The translations under genes were made by a program, and so were the position numbers. From JAEXOD01 sp964652025 (lineage in GTDB: Bacteria; Bacteroidota; Ignavibacteria; Ignavibacteriales; Melioribacteraceae): a DNA stretch of 64,000 nucleotides. The DNA is taken from assembly GCA_964652025.1 (NCBI GenBank), contig CAZYZX010000003.1, positions 248,001 through 312,000 of the forward strand, given 5' to 3'. Under the pieces are notes generated by a model that saw nothing but the letters and a program-made list of their open reading frames with translations, ran no database searches and was not told where the DNA came from. Of the stretch, positions 1-7,782 are shown piece after piece. Numbering within the stretch: position 1 is the first letter of the stretch; each line of letters begins with the position of its first letter.

Positions 1-1193
1 AAAATAATTTTTATAACGAACTAAATATTATTTATAATTCTTATTATTTTAAAGATACCTCTCCAAAGCTTTTTTTATCTACAAATGATTACAAAAACTC
101 TTCTAATTTTATGGCATTTTCTTTAGTAAATAGTTTACCCATTACTAATCGCTTTAATATACAATTAATTAATAATTATTCAATAGTTAATAAAACATTT
201 AATTTTTATAATTCCTTAAATAATAAATTAACACTATTTAATACTAAACTTTTATTACAATATTTATTACAAAATAATTTTAAAATTAATTTTACTTTAG
301 AAAACGATTTTACCAAACTTAACTACTATAACTTACCAAACTCCTTAATAACCAAAAACGCATTAAAAACTTTTGCTAATGTGGAATATTTATTAAACTT
401 TGGCACCCTTACTGCAGATTTCGGTATAACATCCTTAAAACCAAATACTTACTATAACATTAATGCAAAAATTAAAATTTATACATCAATAAATTCCAAT
501 TTTATATTAGGCTATGGAGTAGTTCACAATTTATTATCCCCATACGAAACTACATTAGCACAATATGATATTAACGGCATTATTATTGGCACTTATTTTT
601 ATCCTTTACCGCCAATTAAAATTTATACTACAGAAGCCGTTTTTAATTACACAGATAACAAAATTTATAATTTAACAATTAGCCTTTACTCAGATTATAT
701 TAAAAACTTGCATAACGGTATTATTCACCCATTTAATACATCAATTAAAGTTGACCAAAATAAATATTCAATAAACACAATTAATTTTAATTTAAAGTTA
801 ATTCCAGTAAACAAAGTATATATTACTTTAGATTATTACAATATATCTTTATTAACAGATGATAATATTCCCCAATCAACAAATATTCCCCAAAATGGAT
901 TAATTGCAATAATAAATTATAACCCACACTTAAATACAAATATTTTATTAAGATTAAGAAACTTTTGGGAAACATTAATTGGTTTAGATAACCATTTAGA
1001 TTATAATTTTTTTGATAGAAGCAAACCTTACATAATTTCATCTACTCAATTTGTAGATATTATATTAACCCAAACTATAAAGAATTTTGATTTAACTTTA
1101 GGTGTGTATAATATTTTTGATAATAACAAAATTACGTATAAAAATATTACTCCATTAAATATTTATTTTTGTGCAAGCTACACTATAAAATAA
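1..1193 (+). CDS. TonB-dependent-receptor-like outer-membrane beta-barrel protein (C-terminal part, 5' end outside window)
   Basis: The reading frame is open from base 3, so about 396 codons of a larger gene are visible and the N-terminus, including any plug domain, lies upstream. The protein is very rich in Asn, Tyr and Ile, with alternating polar/hydrophobic strands. Near the end it has LTLGVYNIFDNN, which resembles the C-terminal 'YNLFDN' strand typical of TonB-dependent receptors; this motif is the main basis for the call. Such proteins import siderophores, cobalamin or glycans across the outer membrane, but the substrate cannot be told here. The gene ends at TAA 1191-1193, directly followed by a terminator shared with the convergent OmpA gene. 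A different large barrel family is possible. Confidence 0.6.
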   Translation, partial: NNFYNELNIIYNSYYFKDTSPKLFLSTNDYKNSSNFMAFSLVNSLPITNRFNIQLINNYSIVNKTFNFYNSLNNKLTLFNTKLLLQYLLQNNFKINFTLENDFTKLNYYNLPNSLITKNALKTFANVEYLLNFGTLTADFGITSLKPNTYYNINAKIKIYTSINSNFILGYGVVHNLLSPYETTLAQYDINGIIIGTYFYPLPPIKIYTTEAVFNYTDNKIYNLTISLYSDYIKNLHNGIIHPFNTSIKVDQNKYSINTINFNLKLIPVNKVYITLDYYNISLLTDDNIPQSTNIPQNGLIAIINYNPHLNTNILLRLRNFWETLIGLDNHLDYNFFDRSKPYIISSTQFVDIILTQTIKNFDLTLGVYNIFDNNKITYKNITPLNIYFCASYTIK

Positions 1194-1219
1194 AAAGGGG
1201 TCTTAAATAAGACCCCTTT
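1194..1219. terminator. Bidirectional Rho-independent terminator
   Basis: Perfect 11-bp stem AAAGGGGTCTT / AAGACCCCTTT around a 4-base loop. It lies between the convergent receptor gene (+) and OmpA gene (-), with A/T runs on both sides, so it could serve both transcripts. Confidence 0.85.
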
Positions 1220-1230
1220 ATTAGGCTAAA

Positions 1231-2799
1231 TTACTTAGTTCTTACGAACTCAATTCTTCTGTTTTTCATTTTATTTTCTGGTGTATCGTTAGGAGCAACT
1301 GGATTATCTGGACCATAACCTTTAGCAGTTAAACGTTTAGCATTAACGCCATTTTTAACTAACCAATTTTTAACTGCCTTAGCTCTTCTTTCAGATAACT
1401 TAATATTTGCAGCTCTGCTACCTACGTTATCAGTATATCCATTTATAGTTACTTCTAACTCTGGGTAAGCCATTAAAGTTTTTAATACCTTTTGTAATGT
1501 TTCTTCAGATTCTGGAGTAATATCTGCGCTACCGCTCTTAAATGTAATGCCTTCCAAAATCATTGGAACACCAACTCTAATAACGTCATCAGATGGATCA
1601 TTTGGATTAGAACCACGTGTAACTTCTACGTTATCATTAACGCTTCCACCATCGGTATCAGCTTTGGTTGGATTAGTCTTATATAAATTAACTTCGTCGC
1701 CATCTTTTAATTCATCACCATCGGTATCAACTTTTAATGGGTCGGTTTTATATTTGTTAACTTCATCACCATCAGTTAAACCATCACCATCGGTACAAGC
1801 TTTTAATGGATCAGTTTTATAAGTCTTAACTTCTGCACCATCAACTAATCCATCTTTATCTGTATCTGCAACTAAAGGATTAGTTTTATAAGTTAATACT
1901 TCTTCATTATCCATTAAACCATCACCATCGGTACAAGCTTTTAATGGGTCGGTCTTATATTTGTTTACTTCGTCACCATCACTTAAGCTATCTCCATCGG
2001 TATCGGCTACTAATGGATTTGTTTTATACTTGTAAACTTCGTCATAGTCATTTAATCCATCTTTATCTGTATCAACTACTAATGGATTTGTTGTATATGT
2101 TTTTACTTCTGTAAAATCGTTTAAGCCATCACCATCAGTATCTGGGTTCTTTGGATCTGTTTTTAACATTTCTTCTTCAGCATCTTTTAAACCATCGTTA
2201 TCAGCGTCCATATCAACCCACTTATGACCATATACTACACCAAAGCCAACATTAAAATATGCATCTTTTGGTGAACCTTCCTTATAATAGTTTAAGTTAT
2301 CTGTAAAAGAATAATTAAACCCTGCTGATAAATCTAACGACCAATCATTGTTTAATTTTACAAGTAACCCCAAACCTGCTGGAACTAACAATGTTAATCC
2401 ATCTCTCTGAACTTCTTTAGGTGGCCATTGTTTTAAGTGCGATATACCGGGTGTATGAACATTATAATATAGTGCACCTAAGCCCGCATATGCATATGGT
2501 GCTGTACTTTCTCCGGCTAAAAACAAGTAGTTGTATCTAATATCTAAAGGAACTAATGTTGTTGCATAATATGTGTTATGAAAATCTATTCCTTTGTATT
2601 GTCCTACACCCAAACCAAATTCTACACTACTGCTTTCACTTAAATAGTATCTTGTTAAACCCCTTAATACAAACGATAATTTCATTTTGTCAAACTCGTT
2701 TGCTCCAATTGCTGGATTAAACTGAACTCCACTTTCCCAATACTGGGCATATAAATTAAAACTTACAAAAAATAAAATAAGCAGTAAATATTTTTTCAT
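1231..2799 (-). CDS. OmpA-family outer-membrane protein with thrombospondin type 3-like calcium-binding repeats
   Basis: 522 residues. A signal peptide (residues 1-18, ending NLYA) is followed by an N-terminal beta-barrel-like region (about 20-195). Next come nine acidic repeats of the form DTDxDGLxDxxEV (about 197-395), each roughly 23 residues, like calcium-binding TSP3 repeats. The C-terminal OmpA domain (about 410-522) contains the peptidoglycan-binding signature region around NGYTDNVG and ends NRRIEFVRTK. The protein probably anchors the outer membrane to peptidoglycan. In two repeats the first Asp of the DTDGDGL unit is Cys (KACTDGDGL), which is unusual. The gene is transcribed alone, with a long AT-rich upstream region. 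Confidence 0.9.
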   Translation of the reverse strand: MKKYLLLILFFVSFNLYAQYWESGVQFNPAIGANEFDKMKLSFVLRGLTRYYLSESSSVEFGLGVGQYKGIDFHNTYYATTLVPLDIRYNYLFLAGESTAPYAYAGLGALYYNVHTPGISHLKQWPPKEVQRDGLTLLVPAGLGLLVKLNNDWSLDLSAGFNYSFTDNLNYYKEGSPKDAYFNVGFGVVYGHKWVDMDADNDGLKDAEEEMLKTDPKNPDTDGDGLNDFTEVKTYTTNPLVVDTDKDGLNDYDEVYKYKTNPLVADTDGDSLSDGDEVNKYKTDPLKACTDGDGLMDNEEVLTYKTNPLVADTDKDGLVDGAEVKTYKTDPLKACTDGDGLTDGDEVNKYKTDPLKVDTDGDELKDGDEVNLYKTNPTKADTDGGSVNDNVEVTRGSNPNDPSDDVIRVGVPMILEGITFKSGSADITPESEETLQKVLKTLMAYPELEVTINGYTDNVGSRAANIKLSERRAKAVKNWLVKNGVNAKRLTAKGYGPDNPVAPNDTPENKMKNRRIEFVRTK

Positions 2800-3110
2800 A
2801 TAACCTCCAAGAAAAATTATAATTAAAATAGGTATTTTTTAAAGAAATTATATTAAAAATCATTAGTAAATTATTTATTTTTCTAAATTTTATTTCGTAT
2901 ACTTTTAACTTTATAAAAATTATTAATTTTTATTATACAAAAAATTACATTTATTATCAAGCTTATTAAAAAAAATTATATAAAAAACTTTTTATTTATG
3001 CTATTAATAATGTACCCACTTTTTAACTAAAATTTGATTTTAAAATAAAATTTATTGCTTTTTAAAAATAAAACTCTTATTTTAAAAGTTCTATAAAAAT
3101 AAAATTTTTT
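2800..3110. other. AT-rich intergenic region between the OmpA gene and tRNA-Ser
   Basis: This 311-base gap separates divergent transcription units and must hold promoters for the OmpA gene (-) and the tRNA (+). It is almost entirely A and T with many homopolymer runs. Apart from the candidate tRNA promoter listed separately I see no conserved element and no plausible gene. Confidence 0.5.
3055..3083 (+). promoter_or_regulatory. Candidate sigma-70-type promoter of tRNA-Ser
   Basis: TTGCTT (3055-3060), a 17-base spacer and TATTTT (3078-3083) end 27 bases before the tRNA. Spacing is canonical but both boxes are imperfect, and AT-rich sequence yields such matches easily. The same -35 hexamer and spacing occur before the gene at 51968. 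Confidence 0.35.
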
Positions 3111-3197
3111 GGAGAGTTGGCAGAGTGGTTGAATGCGGCGGTCTTGAAAACCGTTAAGGGTGCAAGCCCTTCCGGGGTTCGAATCCCTGACTCTCCG
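3111..3197 (+). tRNA. tRNA-Ser (anticodon UGA)
   Basis: Cloverleaf is readable: acceptor GGAGAGT (3111-3117) pairs with ACTCTCC (3190-3196), with discriminator G at 3197. The anticodon loop CTTGAAA carries TGA. There is a long variable arm (AAGGGTGCAAGCCCTT region), as expected for serine, and the T-arm has GGTTCGAATCC. CCA is not encoded. A poly-T terminator follows. Confidence 0.96.
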
Positions 3198-3210
3198 CTC
3201 CAGAACCATT

Positions 3211-3244
3211 TAGGGTGTTAACTGCGGTTACGCCCTTTTTTTTT
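3211..3244 (+). terminator. Rho-independent terminator after tRNA-Ser
   Basis: GGGTG-T-TAAC / GTTA-CGCCC stem with a 4-base loop and one bulge, followed by nine T residues. A smaller GGTG/CACC hairpin followed by five T lies about 30 bases further on. Confidence 0.8.
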
Positions 3245-3551
3245 GCCTATAATTTGTTCACTATAAATATAATAAAATATGGTGTAGAGCACCCTTTTTG
3301 TGTATTAATTACTTAACAAACACCATTTTTTAATAGTTTTTATAAATTATATAATTTGTTTTTTGTTAGATAAAAACAGATAATTAAACATCCGTCACGC
3401 GTTACATGTCACTAAACCACATAATTTTCTAAGCCTAAAATTAAATTAAAAAGTTTTGTTCAAATAATTTCTGTTATAATTATCTATTGCCATAATTATT
3501 TAAACTTATTATTTTAATGAAGTAATATAACAATTAATTAAAGGAGCGGTT
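3245..3551. other. Intergenic region upstream of the interrupted secreted-protein gene
   Basis: 307 bases without a gene. It holds a small GGTG-loop-CACC hairpin with a T run near 3280-3296 and a conspicuously GC-richer patch near 3389-3410 containing GTCACGCGTTACATGTCAC (GTCAC occurs as a direct repeat). A Shine-Dalgarno AAAGGAG lies just before the ATG at 3552. No tRNA-derived attachment repeat was found. Confidence 0.4.
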
Positions 3552-4040
3552 ATGCGTAAAATTTACGTGTTAATTTTTGTTTTAGCATAATTTATATCAA
3601 GTTTTGCACAACAAATAAATAATGTTATTACTGATAAATATGTTGATTATCAAATATATTTAAAGAAATTAGAGAATAAAATTGATAACTTAGACAAAGC
3701 TACAGCTAAATTTAAGGAAATATTTCAGAACGCTACTATTAAAGAACGAGAATATGCTCGTCAAAGCTCTAAAGAATACTTTATTGATACATTTATAACT
3801 TTATTAACCGGCTTTGAAGATAATGGGTTAACACCTTTTGAAGATTTGGAAAATTCTAGAATATCTAATGATTTTTATAATGCATATTATCATTTAATTA
3901 ATAAATATCCAGGCTCGGTAGCAGCTGCTGCATTTAAAGCTTACTTAAATGTGTTAGAAAGTAATTATCTTTATAATACAGCCGAAGTTAATAATTACAT
4001 AAAAAAAATGGAAGAAGATAGTAAATATTTACTAAAGTAA
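3552..4040 (+). pseudogene. Small secreted protein gene with one in-frame stop codon in the signal peptide
   Basis: An ATG at 3552, preceded by a good AAAGGAG Shine-Dalgarno, opens a 162-codon frame interrupted once by TAA at 3588-3590. Reading through, the start is MRKIYVLIFVLA, stop, FISSFAQQINN: a normal signal peptide with an Ala-Gln cleavage site in which one hydrophobic codon, probably TTA (Leu), has become TAA. The remaining 150 codons are open and code a charged, helical protein with no recognised domain, ending EEDSKYLLK. No other start with a ribosome site lies between the stop and TTG 3846. Options are a fresh nonsense mutation, a sequencing error, or readthrough. Function is not recognised. 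Confidence 0.75.
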
Positions 4041-4061
4041 AATTGTAATTTTTGTTTGATT

Positions 4062-4080
4062 AGGGGGAATGTTCCCCCCT
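4062..4080. terminator. Bidirectional hairpin terminator
   Basis: AGGGGGAA / TTCCCCCCT stem with a 2-base loop, between the interrupted gene (+) and hsdR (-). One extra C is bulged. T-rich sequence flanks it on both sides. Confidence 0.65.
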
Positions 4081-4087
4081 ATTACTT

Positions 4088-7000
4088 TTAGTCTTTTAAG
4101 GTTATTATATCTTTAAATATTGTAAAATAGTTTTGTAGCTTTTCTAATATAGTTTCTTTTTTCTTAGTTCTTTCTCCACCCGGTGTAAAGCGACTAATTG
4201 GGGGCATTATTTCTGATATTGCTGTGCCGGTACTTTGTATATACCCATTTCTAAATGCCGTTTCCATAAATCTATATGTCAATTCTGGCTTTAAGCGTTC
4301 TTCAGCAATTATCTTATCTAATTCTTTTTTTTGCTCTTCATTTACAAATTCTACCCAATAATTTTCTACATCTTTTTGTGGGGTTAAGCTTTTTATAAAT
4401 TCTTCTATTAATTTCTTTTTGCTTCTTAGTTCTATACTACTATCTATTGCACGGTTTACTTTTGCTAATATTTCTTTATTTTGCATGTTACTTTCGTGGT
4501 ATTCTTTTACCAAGTGCAATATATAATCTATATTTATTTCTACTTGTTTTATTAATTCTATTTCAAATACTATATCATCATTTATATATTCTTTATCAAC
4601 TTTCAATTTCTTTCTAATTTCTTCATAAAAATTAATATATATACTGTGGTAGTCTTGCAGCTCGCGCTCGGTTAATGTATCTTCATCCTTAAATCTATCG
4701 AATGTTGTTAATACATTCCTCAGTTTTAGTATTAAGCCATATAGCTTTATAAATTCTTTCTGTAAACTTTCCTCATTTATTGGTGTGCCTAATGGGAATT
4801 TACTTTTTAGCTCGTTTACTAACGTTACATAACCGGGCTCGAACTTATTATTATTATAACCACCATTATAATAAAAATCGTATGGTTTAAGTAAAACTAT
4901 CCCTTCTGCTTCTTTATCACCAAATAGTGCAATACTTTCGTTAGTTTCTTTTTCTAAATTTCTAAAACAAACTATATTACCAAATGTTTTTACACTGTTT
5001 AATATTCTATTTGTTCTGGAGTACGCTTGCAGCAACCCGTGCAATCTTAAATTTTTATCCACCCAAAGCGTGTTTAATGTGGTTGCGTCAAATCCGGTTA
5101 AAAACATATTAACTACTATTAGCAAATCTATTTCTCTATCTTTAACCTTTTTGGATACATCTTTATAATAATTTTGAAATTTTTCCGCACTCGTATCATA
5201 GTTGGTTGCAAACATTTCGTTGTAATCTTTTATTGCTGCTTCTAAAAAATCCCGACTGCTTTGGTCTAAGTTCTTTGTATCGTCACTGTTTTCTTCGTCA
5301 AGCATGCCCGTTTCTTCTGTTAAGTCTTCGTTTACTGCAAAGCTATATATTAAAGCAACTTTTAATTGTTTATCTTTTGGCAATAAACTAAGCTGCTTTT
5401 TAAACTCTGCATAATATTTTTTGGCAACTTCTATAGATGATACACAAAATATAGAATTAAACCCATTTAATCTTTTTTCTTTTAATTGGTAGTATTCGTT
5501 ACGCTTTGTTTTTTGGTCAAAATGCTTTATTATATAGCTAACTATTTTGCTTAGTCTTTCTGGGCTTTGCAGCGCACGTTCTTTATCTATACTTTGTACT
5601 TTTTGGTCTTTTACTTCTTCGCTCTCTTTTTCTTTTATTGTGCTTATATAATCCACTCTAAAAGGTAACACATTTTTATCTGCTATTGCGTCTACTATTG
5701 TATAAGTGTGTAGTTTTTCGCCAAATATTTGCTCGGTTGTGCGTAAGTTTGGCTTAAAATTGCTATTGCTATTTACAGCAAAAATTGGGGTGCCGGTAAA
5801 ACCAAATATATAATATTTTTTAAATGATTTTATTATTGCTGTATGCATCTCTCCAAATTGGCTGCGGTGGCACTCGTCAAATATTATTACTACATGTTTA
5901 TCGTATACTGGGTGTTTTTGGTTTTTATTTATAAATATGCTTAATTTTTGTATTGTGGTTACAATTATTTTGCTTTCATTGTCTTCTAATTGACGCTTTA
6001 ATATTGCTGTATTGCTATTACTATTTGCTGCACCTTCCTTAAATTTATCATATTCTTTCATTGTTTGGTAGTCTAAGTCTTTTCTATCTACCACAAAAAG
6101 TACTTTATCTATAAATGGTAAAACTGTTGCAAGTTGTGCTGTTTTAAAAGATGTTAACGTTTTGCCGCTTCCCGTTGTGTGCCATATGTAACCGCCACTT
6201 TCTATACTACCATATTTTTTATATTGGTGGGATATTTTTATTCTATTTATTATCCTTTCCGCTGCTACTATTTGATATGGACGCATTACAAGCAAAAGCT
6301 TTTCACTTGTAAACACGCAATATTTTATTATTATGTTTAGTATTGTATGTTTAACAAAAAATGTTTCTGCAAAATCCATTAGGTCTGTTATTGGTTTGTT
6401 GCTTGCGTCTGCCCACCAACTGGTAAACTCGTAACTGTTGCTTGTCCGTTTACCAATTTGTTTTGTATTACCAATATTTTCTTTAATGTGGGTTTGGCGC
6501 GTTGTATTGCTATAATATTTTGTAAATGTTCCGTTACTTATTACAAATATTTGTACGTATTCAAATAATCCGCTACCACTCCAAAAAGACTCTCTATTAT
6601 ACCTGTTTATTTGGTTAAATGCTTCTTTTAAATCTACTCCGCGCCTTTTTAGCTCTATATGCACTAAAGGCAAGCCATTTACTAATATTGTTACGTCATA
6701 TCGGTTTTTTCTTATCCCTTCTTCTGTTTCGTATTGGTTTATTACTTGTAGTGTGTTGTTGTGTATATTATTTTTATCTAATAAATATATATTTTTTTTA
6801 TTTCCGTCATCTGTATCTAATAGCTGTATGTAGTCTTCTTGTATTATAAATGTTTTTTCTTCTATTCCAGCATTTTTATTGGCTAGTTTATGTTCAAAAA
6901 AGTTTTTCCATTCGTTATCGCTAAATTTGTAGTTGTTTAATTTTTCTAACTGTAAGCGCAAATTTTGTATAAGTTCGGCTTCTGTTTTTATTTCTATATA

Positions 7001-7147
7001 TTCATATTTTAGCTCTATAAGTTTATCTATAAAGGCTTTTTCTAATTGCGCTTCTGTTTGGTAACCGTTTCCGCTCCCCTCTGTTTTTTTAAATTCTGTT
7101 ACAACGGTACTTTCTGTGTTTTCTGTTACCATTGCATATGTGCCCAT
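4088..7147 (-). CDS. hsdR: Type I restriction enzyme endonuclease/translocase subunit HsdR
   Basis: 1019 residues, normal for HsdR. The N-terminal nuclease domain has the PD-(D/E)xK-type motif RYDVTILVNGLPLVHIELKRRG (about residues 150-172). The SF2 motor follows, with Walker A WHTTGSGKT (about 330), DECHRSQ (about 430), the TGTP motif III, and the QAYSRTNR motif VI. A helical C-terminal domain contacts the methylase. With HsdM and HsdS it cleaves unmodified DNA after ATP-driven translocation. Its ATG overlaps the hsdS stop by one base (TAATG), so the genes are translationally coupled. No disruption is seen. Confidence 0.96.
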   Translation of the reverse strand: MGTYAMVTENTESTVVTEFKKTEGSGNGYQTEAQLEKAFIDKLIELKYEYIEIKTEAELIQNLRLQLEKLNNYKFSDNEWKNFFEHKLANKNAGIEEKTFIIQEDYIQLLDTDDGNKKNIYLLDKNNIHNNTLQVINQYETEEGIRKNRYDVTILVNGLPLVHIELKRRGVDLKEAFNQINRYNRESFWSGSGLFEYVQIFVISNGTFTKYYSNTTRQTHIKENIGNTKQIGKRTSNSYEFTSWWADASNKPITDLMDFAETFFVKHTILNIIIKYCVFTSEKLLLVMRPYQIVAAERIINRIKISHQYKKYGSIESGGYIWHTTGSGKTLTSFKTAQLATVLPFIDKVLFVVDRKDLDYQTMKEYDKFKEGAANSNSNTAILKRQLEDNESKIIVTTIQKLSIFINKNQKHPVYDKHVVIIFDECHRSQFGEMHTAIIKSFKKYYIFGFTGTPIFAVNSNSNFKPNLRTTEQIFGEKLHTYTIVDAIADKNVLPFRVDYISTIKEKESEEVKDQKVQSIDKERALQSPERLSKIVSYIIKHFDQKTKRNEYYQLKEKRLNGFNSIFCVSSIEVAKKYYAEFKKQLSLLPKDKQLKVALIYSFAVNEDLTEETGMLDEENSDDTKNLDQSSRDFLEAAIKDYNEMFATNYDTSAEKFQNYYKDVSKKVKDREIDLLIVVNMFLTGFDATTLNTLWVDKNLRLHGLLQAYSRTNRILNSVKTFGNIVCFRNLEKETNESIALFGDKEAEGIVLLKPYDFYYNGGYNNNKFEPGYVTLVNELKSKFPLGTPINEESLQKEFIKLYGLILKLRNVLTTFDRFKDEDTLTERELQDYHSIYINFYEEIRKKLKVDKEYINDDIVFEIELIKQVEINIDYILHLVKEYHESNMQNKEILAKVNRAIDSSIELRSKKKLIEEFIKSLTPQKDVENYWVEFVNEEQKKELDKIIAEERLKPELTYRFMETAFRNGYIQSTGTAISEIMPPISRFTPGGERTKKKETILEKLQNYFTIFKDIITLKD

Positions 7148-7782
7148 TATTTTTTCTCCTTAAATGTTAATAGTTTGTTTCTGTAGTATTCGTATTGCTT
7201 TTTACGCAAAACAAGTTCCTCGTTTAGGTTATCTATTAATCCCGTAAATGTGTCCAATATTCTAACAATCTCTTCTTGCACCTGTAGCGGCGGAAGGGGA
7301 ATAGAAATATCTAATATTTGAGACATATTTGGATGTTTTATTCCAGAGCCTCTAAAATTTTGTTCTATTAATTTTATATTATCTAAAATGAAATAAAATA
7401 TATACTTTAAGTTAGTAGTTTGCTTGTTTTTTACTATGCATAATATATTCCCACTATCAACAAATTTACCATTATAATATTTAATATTTGCAGAACCACC
7501 ACTTGGTATAGCTATTACTTCCCCAATATTTATAAAGTCTTTTGCTAAAGTTTCAGTTGTGTAACCTATATAATTCCCAGTAGAAAGAAGCCTAATATCA
7601 CCATTATTTGTATCTAAATCTTTTAATTCTTTTGCTAATATATGTTTAAACTTAACAACCTTTTCTTGTTTTTCTTTAGAAACTTCACTAAACTTTTTAT
7701 CCCAAATTGTTAGTTCCCATAACTCTTTAAACTCCACGCCATCAGGGCATAATTTTTTAATAAGCTCATCAAGTTTACTCAT
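7147..7782 (-). CDS. hsdS: Type I restriction-modification specificity subunit HsdS, half-size (single target-recognition domain)
   Basis: About 211 residues from the chosen start MSKLDELIKKLCPDGVEF, the usual HsdS N-terminus; a longer frame begins at 7806, within hsdM. There is one target-recognition domain (about 25-160) and one conserved helical region (PLPPLQVQEEIVRILD through YYRNKLL). A standard HsdS has two of each and about 400 residues. The copy looks complete as one half-unit rather than truncated, and no second hsdS half is present. By analogy with known half-HsdS proteins it may dimerise and recognise a symmetric split site. It overlaps the hsdM stop by 8 bases. Confidence 0.92.
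   Translation of the reverse strand: MSKLDELIKKLCPDGVEFKELWELTIWDKKFSEVSKEKQEKVVKFKHILAKELKDLDTNNGDIRLLSTGNYIGYTTETLAKDFINIGEVIAIPSGGSANIKYYNGKFVDSGNILCIVKNKQTTNLKYIFYFILDNIKLIEQNFRGSGIKHPNMSQILDISIPLPPLQVQEEIVRILDTFTGLIDNLNEELVLRKKQYEYYRNKLLTFKEKK

Noticed and set aside
401..416. TGGCAC-N5-CTGCA resembling a sigma-54 -24/-12 site
   Set aside because: It lies inside the barrel gene with no downstream start and one mismatch in the -12 box; considered because an NtrC-type regulator is encoded at 14275-15642.
1547..1822. Plus-strand ORF inside the OmpA gene
   Set aside because: A shadow of the repetitive calcium-binding repeats on the other strand; no start context or independent support.
3027..3209. 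60-residue minus-strand ORF with RVRDSNPGRACTLNGFQDRRIQPLCQLS
   Set aside because: It is the reverse complement of tRNA-Ser; such translations are a classic artefact.
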